From NCBI GenBank assembly GCA_963920525.1, contig OY986439.1, forward strand, positions 17,455,319 to 17,519,318: 64,000 nt of DNA, written 5' to 3'. The stretch comes from Dichetophora obliterata. Its lineage: Eukaryota > Arthropoda > Insecta > Diptera > Sciomyzidae. Positions 57,206-64,000 of the stretch are shown in pieces. Under the pieces are notes generated by a model. The model saw nothing but the letters and a program-made list of their open reading frames with translations, did no database searches and had not been told where the DNA came from. How positions within the stretch are numbered: the first letter of the stretch is position 1; the number at the start of each line of letters is the position of its first letter. The translations under genes and the position numbers were made by a program.

Positions 57206-57789
57206 AAAATTATATATCTAACAGAGTCAAATTTTAGTTTGAAATTCTTTTATCTCTTTTTTTATTAAAATTTATATTTTCATGCTTCTTTACATATATT
57301 ACATATATATCTTACATATATTACATATAAAAAACCCCTTTACATATATTACATATAAGTTTTTGTAGTAATATGAAAATATCTCAAAAAGAGCATTACT
57401 GTGGCACTATTATTTTTTAAAAACCATTACATGAACATCTATTTATAACAATTTCTAAAGTCAATTTCTCAGGCCCTCATACCACTTAAACTTGGTACCC
57501 TCATAAATCCACTTGAATACTAAAAGTACACTGTTTTTAGCTATTTGGCAGTAAAAATTAAAAATATTTTAACACAATTTGCAATACATATAAGAACAAA
57601 AATTAATTCTCATTTCAAAAATATATGAAGTAGAAGTAAAAAGTCCTAGAAGTAAGAAAAAAAAGAAATGACAACTCTTTTGACAAAAAATTTTGCAGTT
57701 TTGATGTAGAAGTTTTTTCTTCTTAGCCAGGATATAATTATTTTTTTAGTATCTAATTTTAATTAACTCTAGTTTTAATAGTTTTTGTG
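57206..57789. other. AT-rich spacer with TTACATATA repeats
   Basis: TTACATATA recurs at 57291-57360. Nothing else recognised. Confidence 0.45.
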
Positions 57790-58867
57790 TAGAAAAAAGG
57801 GCTGGGTTGTGAACCAGTCTGGGTTGTAAACCTTTACTTATTTTTCTTTCCCTAACTGACATATCCCCAATTTTTCAACTGTCATGTTTGTTTTCTGACA
57901 TGACTCAGTTTTTGTAATTAAACCAAAGTGTACAGATGTTTTGCTTGTGGCAGCTAAAGACATTATTGTGTTTGAAAATCGATTGCAAAAATTTTTTTTG
58001 ATTTTCTCAAAGCGCTATCCAAGTGAGTAAGTTATTCTTAAAAGGTAAGTGTATTGTATATTTGTCTACGCCCCGATGCGTATCCAAATGGTTATTTTTC
58101 ATATAAATGAATTTTATGAATTTACTCTTTTGCTTTTACTCTTAACTTTACATTTGTAACTAAACGCAGTTCAAGCCTGTGGCTTTAATTAAAGTTTAAA
58201 TTATTGAATTTAAAATACTGTAAACTAAATCCAGCTTAAAAGCTGGGCCTTAAGCTTAAACGAAACTTGCATGTACGTTTTTCTTTTTGTTAACTTTGTC
58301 TTCTTCTCAATCCAACCGCCAGCCGATAAGGTAATAAATAAGTTTCAAAATCACTGCTTAATTTGTTATTAATTACCCCTTGATTAATAACCAAATTTTG
58401 TGGAGTTATTTCTGTTAAATGATACTCTTCATTTAACAGAGATCCCCACAACCTTTGGTGGTTAATGAGTAGCACCTTCTCTTCCCAAATATAGCAACAG
58501 CATCCACCTCATGGTACGCTACCGAAAGCCTACCATCACGCGTTCCCGCCCCCTATGACCGGAGCAATTTAGCGATGAAAGTAGCACCGATTCCAACAAT
58601 ATGTATTTAGTGTTTTGATTCTATTTCAAGATCCAATATTTGGTTATGTCGAAATACAATTGGAAGTGTCCCCAGAAAAATTGTTGATACAAATGTGACA
58701 TGCATTCTTAAGGGCACTGCTTCCAGAAGACATTCTATAGATCTAATGCTTCTTCTTAGCCTCATCAAGAAGTGCTTTGAAGGAGCATTCTCTTAAACTA
58801 CTTCGGGAAGACATTCAAATAGCATTTTAATTCAATTAAGTTAAAAAATATATATATATATATATTA

Positions 58868-59241
58868 GGGTGGGGCGATTTGAACATCAAAATTCGCGCT
58901 CCATTCAAAATCCAGCTTCCAGATTTTGACTTGCAGTTTTTTCTCAGACTTTTGTCACGTTTTTTTTGGACATTTTTCGGATTTTTTTTGGACCATTGAG
59001 ATTTTCGATCCAATACTAAGACAAAAATCTCAATGGTTTGGCTGTTTTAGTCCAAAATATCCAAAAAAAAAAAAAAAAACGTGACAAAAGTCTGAGAAAA
59101 AACTGCAAGTCGAAATCTGGAAGCCCGATTTTCAACGTAGACGTATGGTCAAGTGGACTTTTTTGCTCAGAACAATCCCAAGAATCAGAAACGCGAAGCG
59201 CCCATTAACACTTTTTTCCTTCCATACTAATCGCCCCACTC
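58868..59241. mobile_element. TA-flanked MITE with internal hairpin
   Basis: GGGTGGGGCGATT and, reversed, GAGTGGGGCGATT are the ends, with TA outside (58866-58867 and 59242-59243). Inside, 58917-58971 pairs with 59060-59125 (CTCAGACTTTTGTCACG and its complement). Tc1/mariner-type target. No coding. Confidence 0.75.
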
Positions 59242-59254
59242 TAATATATATAGT

Positions 59255-59490
59255 TATAATATATATTTTTAGTATGTATGGATTTTTTTTAATCCCCAAC
59301 AAAACACAACCAGTTCCTACTTCTACCACCAAAAAGCCGTGGAAATCAGGAAAAGGGATATTTTCCGTGGGATTTTTTTAGACCTCAACAAAACCAAAGT
59401 ACTTCTCATTTCCAACCCCATCATCGCAAGAAAATTGGGAAAAGGATATTTTTCGTGGGATTTTTAAGCCCCTTACAACAAAAACCATTT
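59255..59490. repeat. Degenerate tandem repeat, about 100 bp unit
   Basis: GGAAAAGGGATATTTTCCGTGGGATTTTT at 59349 (shown in two parts: GGAAAAGG.ATATTTT and CGTGGGATTTTT) recurs at 59438. A partial earlier unit starts at 59270. Each is followed by CAACAAAAC-like sequence. Confidence 0.6.
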
Positions 59491-59734
59491 AATTCCATGG
59501 AATGCCTTCTTATTTTGGACGTTTCCAAAATGGTGTCATGGTTGGGTTGTGAACCACTGTGTTGATTAGACTAGATTTGTACTAGAACTATCAGGAAGCA
59601 TCAGTGTTTTGTCACTACTGGACAAAATTGGACTATTACAAGTAGTCACCCCAAAAAAAGCATCTTAACGTGGCCGAAAAGCAATTAAGAGCTGTGAGCT
59701 GACTTTTTGAGACAAAATTGATAATCTGAAGCAG

Positions 59735-59978
59735 AAAAAAAAAAGCAGCGAAGTCAAAACCATCAGCACCAAAGAAGTCACAACCAGCGTCCCAAGACAA
59801 AAGAACCATCAAAACCATCTGATTTTAACATTGATTTTTGCACCATTTGTTAGAGGCTTATGCCTAAAGAACTGACCGCCAAAAACTCCATCGAATGAAA
59901 CGCATGTGGAACGCGTTTGTATTTCACATGCAAACATTGCGACACCGATTTGAATGAAGATGGAGAAAATTATGATTG
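59735..59978 (+). pseudogene. Zinc-finger C-terminus of a transposon protein, broken
   Basis: A Lys/Ser/Pro-rich linker (KSKPSAPKKSQPASQDKRT) is followed, one frame over, by DFNIDFCTIC, a stop at 59851, LMPKELTAKNSIE, a stop, then NACG and YFTCKHCDTDL before TGA at 59976. The spaced CxxC, NAC and CKHC suggest a cross-brace zinc finger such as those ending several transposase families. Two in-frame stops and a frame change show that it is dead. Parent family not determined. Confidence 0.45.
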
Positions 59979-60344
59979 AACACTTCCATTCATTACGATT
60001 ATTTAGCCTAAGTGGCGGCAGTATAGCTTGTTTTTCCTCTTAAAGCTATCTGAATAAATGAAATCTCATTTTATTATAAAAATTGGGTGTTTTACTTCGT
60101 ATTTTCCGAATAATATTGGGATTTGCCAGAGGGTTGGCAGCCCAGCCACTTTTTGGGAAGACCCAAAAATCACTTCCTTTGAAAGTTGGCAGTAAATTCC
60201 AATCAAAAATCTAATTTGTTTGACCGTAAAAGTTGCGTTGTATATTCACCTTTCCAACGGTTTCTTGGATTATTCGATATCTTTATTCTGTAAAAAGTTA
60301 AAGCCCAAAAAAAACACCCGGTTCACAACCCTCCCCTTTCCCCT

Positions 60345-61243
60345 ACATTTAAGCAAATTTTTTAAATTTTTCTTGAAAATCAAGGTACATATCCCAATGT
60401 GCGTCGACGTGAAGGTGTTGCGACATAAATTGGTTGCCACACTAACTTGAAAGTCATTGTGGTGCGACAGCACCAGCTTCAACATTTGTCCTTGACAATT
60501 GTATTTAGCACGAGTTGGCAACATTGTGCATCGCTGCTAAATACATACACACATTCAAACTCACATGTTCGCCATGTCGATTGATTGTATTTGATTGATT
60601 TCGCTTTGACACAAAGTTGGCCTCTTCTGGGCGTTGTCTGTGTTGTCGTGGTCACACGAAAAACGCATTTCAACACAGAAAAGCGTCGTTTATTTATTGC
60701 TTCACTTGTTGTGTTTGCTGTCCTCGGCCGTTGACGATTTTATAACTCCTCAACACTTTATTCTTGTTTTGAGACTATTTTTTATACAAGGTTTTATATG
60801 ATTGATTTTATGACTAAATTGCTTTAACGTGCCTATTTGCTAAACAGGGGAAGAGTCAAACACATTAAATTCCAAGTCATTAATTTAAAAGCTTTTTAGT
60901 TGATTTCTCTAAAGCATTTGCGGCAATTTCTTAATAAGTATCAAATATCTAATGCTAAGCTTAAATTATTCAGTACAGACTATCTGAACCTTAACCTCAA
61001 GGTTAAGTTTAGTACACTTGATTAAGTACAACATATGAAGTATTAAAAATTATATATAAAAAACCAGTATCTTGTATTAATAAAGCATGAAGTATAAAGT
61101 ATCAGGAGTTAATAAATTATAAAATATTAAGTATCAAATATGAAGTACTTAGTATCAAGCAGTAAGTATCATGGATTAAAAATTAATTACAATTATCAAC
61201 TATCAATGATCAGAAAAAAGTACTAAATATGAGGTATAAAGAT
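60345..61243. other. Unique then AT-rich DNA
   Basis: 60390-60730 is less AT-biased, with no frame of interest. 60960-61240 is a cryptically repetitive AAGTAT/AGTATCA tract. Confidence 0.4.
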
Positions 61244-61340
61244 CATGAAGTGTCAAGTTTCATTTGTTAAGTACCAATCAAAGAGAACAAAGTGAAACTT
61301 GACACTTCATGTGTTAAGTACCAATCAAAGAGAACAAAGT
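61244..61340. repeat. Hairpin overlapping a 29-bp direct repeat
   Basis: CATGAAGTGTCAAGTTTCA (61244-61262) is inverted perfectly at 61293-61311. TGTTAAGTACCAATCAAAGA and the next nine bases (61265-61293) recur exactly at 61312-61340. The order is A, B, inverted A, B. Confidence 0.95.
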
Positions 61341-62985
61341 ATCCAAAATACAATAGCGAGTACACTCATAAAAAATTCATATTAAACAAATATAAAATTA
61401 ATGTTTTTAGTTGTCAAAAGTCGTCCGACATTAAAAAGATGTTAAAATTGATATTATTTTTTTTTCTGTATGTACTTCTTTCATTATAAAACTTAAATTG
61501 AAAAAATCTATAACTAATAGGATTATAATGTTAATTTAATATTGAAAATGTCAAAAAGTATCATTACATTAAAGTACTTAATACATTTTAAATGTGTAAT
61601 TGATATGAGAAATTAGTAATAAAATATAAATTTGATTGATATTATTTAAATGTTATTTTGATAAGAGACTCATGTTGCTTTTACATGTATTAACGTTGAA
61701 TTTAGTAAAGAAAATAACATATAAAACAGTGAACATTTGCTTTTAATTTTTTTATTAATTTTGGACCTTCTCTGAGAACTAAATAAATATGTTTTTATAA
61801 GCAATCTTTTGTTACATAAATTAATGTAATAAGCGTAACTTATATTTTCTGACTTCCATTAGAATATTTTCTCCAGCAGCTCAGCTCTCAAAGCAAGATT
61901 TTAACATCTTGACCTATCGGTTTCTCATAAGCAGCATGTTTATAACCTAAATTTATAATGTTAAGTGTATATGAAATACTATCAATTGTATAGAAAAACA
62001 ATGTTATACTGCAAAAACATTTCAAATGTAATTTTAAAATTAAGAATTGATATTGCTATCAATTTATTAAATTTTTTTTCCATTATTTATTTTGAATTCA
62101 TTATTAGTTTTTTTGATTCATTATTAATATTGCAAGGCTTGTGATTGGAAAGATTTTTGCAAGTCTGGATGCAATTTAAAAATAAAAGTAAATAGATAAT
62201 GAGTTGTGAAAAAATATGAATAATGAATAAAAAATAAACAATATATGTGAAACACATAAATTATATATGAAAAATATATATAAATGGATATCAAAAAACG
62301 AATGATCAACGCACAAAAATAATTTACGAATAACAAATCAATTTTAAATAATAAATAGAGACAACCTAAAAAATTTATAATAAATACAAAATAAATAATA
62401 ATTAACAAGGAAAAAATTAATAAAAAGTTTTTAATGAACAAAAAAGAGGTAATGAAAAACGAATTAATTGTAAATTTAAAATTAATAATGAAAAAATAAT
62501 AATAAATTAAAAAATAATATAGATTAAAAAATTAAATTCTAAAAACTAATGGGAAAAAATAATAAAAATGTAGTAAAAATATTAAAAATAAAAAATAAAT
62601 CATGATAAATAAATAATCCTTAAAACAAACAAACCTACCAAAATTCCAAATCTACCTGCCAAAAAATCTGAACTTCTTTATTGGTACATTCGTTTAGATA
62701 CAAACTATTTTTTAGAAATATGTTTGAGTGATTGCGTGAAATTCGAATGAATAGCTATTTTGAACACAAAAATATACACGTGGACTATTTTACGATAATT
62801 TTCATATTTAGGCGCTGAGTTTTCTATGACAAATTTTTGTAGGCATTCTTACGAAACTCAGAAGAAAGGTGTATTTGAATATATTATATCATAATATTAT
62901 TGTGTAATTGCATATAACTTAACGGCCTAAGAATAATTCTTTAAGTATACAGACAAATTAGTAAAAAATTAAAATTCTCAATACG
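61341..62985. other. Very AT-rich low-complexity DNA
   Basis: From 62090 to 62620 almost pure A/T with AATAAT and AAATAAA words. The 105-codon minus-strand frame there is compositional. Confidence 0.6.
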
Positions 62986-62989
62986 TACG

Positions 62990-63013
62990 CTCTCTCTCTC
63001 TCTCTCTCTCTCT
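62990..63013. repeat. (CT)n microsatellite
   Basis: About 12 uninterrupted CT units. Confidence 0.95.
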
Positions 63014-63354
63014 TAAGGGGGCACAACTAGTTAGAATTCTGTAAAAAAATATTTTTTCCATTTTCTAAAGGAAGTATTTTTCAAAAGTATTGTAAGGGTG
63101 TTTAGTCACAGGCTAAGGTATGCTCAGCGGCTCCAGGGTCAAACAAAATACCCTCAAACTTTTGTCCAAAATAAATAAGAAGACTTGTTGATTTTAATGC
63201 TCGGATTATATTTTTCTTCTTTATTGTTAAAGTTGAAATTTTTAGCAGTGTATACAATATTCAAGTAGGTATGTATATTTTTCTCTTAGTGTAGTCATAT
63301 GAGTAAACGATAAATATACGGTCGTGAGTGAATCTGCCGACGCTGGTTCGATGA

Positions 63355-63465
63355 TATTCGGTGTTTAGTGAAGTTCGGTGATGTTCGTTATTATTCGGTG
63401 TTCGGTGATGTTCGGTGATTTTCGGTGTTATTCGGTGTTCGGTGACTTGGAGAGGTTCGGTGTGA
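63355..63465. repeat. TTCGGTGATG minisatellite
   Basis: About ten degenerate units of TTCGGTG with ATG, TT or ATT endings. Confidence 0.85.
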
Positions 63466-63685
63466 CAGCGACTTCGGCAAGACCCGACTACGCTGCGGTA
63501 TCTAATATTTTATATTGTTATACATAATTTTTATAGTGTAATATATAATTTTTATAGTGTAATATGTATATATATATACATCTTTACAAATATCTGTGTA
63601 TGGCATGAAGAGCCTTGGTATTTATATTAACGATAGGGTAGTAAGAATAAAATAATATATAATAGAATTCTTAAGTATACATATG

Positions 63686-64000
63686 TACGTCGTGCTACCG
63701 TCTGACAGAAGCCGACGTGATTGACGAAGGAGAATGTTTATTGTGGTCGCCCAACCGACCGAAGCCAACGTGATGGCCCAATAGAGAATTTTGTTGTGGA
63801 CGCCCGACCGACCGAGGCCGACGTGATGGTACCACTAGGTAATTAAAATAAAATAATAAAAAAAATATTCGAGACTCCCGACCGACCGAAGCCTACGTGA
63901 TGGTCCCAGAAGCGAGTTTTGTTGTGGACGACCAACCGACCGAAGCCGATGGTCCCACTAAGTATGGTGGACTCCCGACCGACCAAAGCCGACGTGATGG
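63686..64000. repeat. GC-rich tandem array, runs past the window end
   Basis: Units carry CCGACCGACCGAAGCCGACG followed by TGATGG and a variable 25-65-bp spacer (often TTTTGTTGTGGACG). Copies occur at about 63690, 63751, 63802, 63876, 63931 and 63974. The array is still in progress at base 64000. The GC content contrasts sharply with the AT-rich DNA before it. Confidence 0.8.

Larger units (their letters stand above)
57790..60344 (+). mobile_element. Possible DNA-transposon relic, GGGTTGTGAACC ends
   Basis: GTAGAAAAAAGGGCTGGGTTGTGAACC-like sequence at 57790 is inverted near 60344 (GTAGGGGAAAGGGGAGGGTTGTGAACC-like, reversed). A third copy of GGTTGGGTTGTGAACC lies internally at 59540. The interior holds a zinc-finger coding remnant, a MITE and a short tandem repeat. 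No target duplication identified. Confidence 0.45.

Noticed and set aside
62124..62441. 105-codon minus-strand frame
   Set aside because: I/F/Y/L-rich product of almost pure A/T sequence; no start context, no family.
1..64000. CRISPR array, bacterial operons or prophage
   Set aside because: No regular repeat-spacer pattern, no dense coding; splice sites and TE types show a eukaryotic nuclear genome.
1..64000. LTR retrotransposon or endogenous virus
   Set aside because: No gag/pol/env motifs, reverse-transcriptase blocks or paired LTRs with primer sites were recognised.

Overview
This is AT-rich, intron- and repeat-dominated eukaryotic DNA, most likely from a higher fly (Diptera). The basis for that is short GT..AG introns with T-rich ends, a mauritiana-type mariner, piggyBac-, hAT- and PIF/Harbinger-type elements, tRNA-derived SINEs and long homopolymer and microsatellite runs. 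The species cannot be named from the sequence. No host protein-coding gene is identified with confidence. The best host candidate is one short first coding exon at 16391-16490. The rest reads as intronic or intergenic DNA filled with nested transposable elements. No LTR retrotransposon, viral insert, rRNA or functional tRNA was recognised.

The main find is at 12.34-15.95 kb: a DNA transposon with about 465-bp terminal inverted repeats (TIRs). On the minus strand it carries a six-exon gene. Removing five GT..AG introns of 49-72 bp gives one uninterrupted 673-codon frame. The family resembles uncharacterised transposase-like proteins of arthropods and cnidarians. A decayed relative lies at 36.3-37.5 kb, nested in a piggyBac-type element.

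Layout. 0-3.3 kb: AT-rich DNA, a TA-flanked MITE and an internally deleted DNA transposon. 3.7-9.7 kb: three elements with exact 8-bp target duplications (218 bp, 1.76 kb, 2.9 kb), two of them cutting into a promoter-like stretch. 10.0-10.7 kb: foldback element. 12.3-16 kb: the intact transposon. 16-17.2 kb: candidate host exon and flanking unique DNA. 17.2-21.6 kb: two nested TIR elements with a gutted transposase. 22.4-23.7 kb: dead PIF/Harbinger. 24-27 kb: a tRNA-SINE, a TIR element and a CGGCC-rich MITE. 27.6-30.4 kb: complex tandem repeat block. 31.7-33.0 kb: full-length mariner with one frameshift and one stop. 35.3-38.0 kb: piggyBac-type element. 40-51 kb: two inverted copies of an element with subterminal minisatellites, a long foldback MITE, a hAT with a broken transposase and a second SINE copy. 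51.2-53.3 kb: a TIR element holding a 1.17-kb hexanucleotide satellite. 56-60 kb: a second SINE family, an IS630/Tc1-like fragment and a zinc-finger TE relic. 61-64 kb: AT-rich DNA, a template-switch-like repeat and a GC-rich tandem array running off the end.

The genes do not form a pathway; the window is a layered record of transposon activity. Target duplications and nesting give a partial relative order. The 12.3-kb element is the only one seen here with an apparently intact transposase frame.
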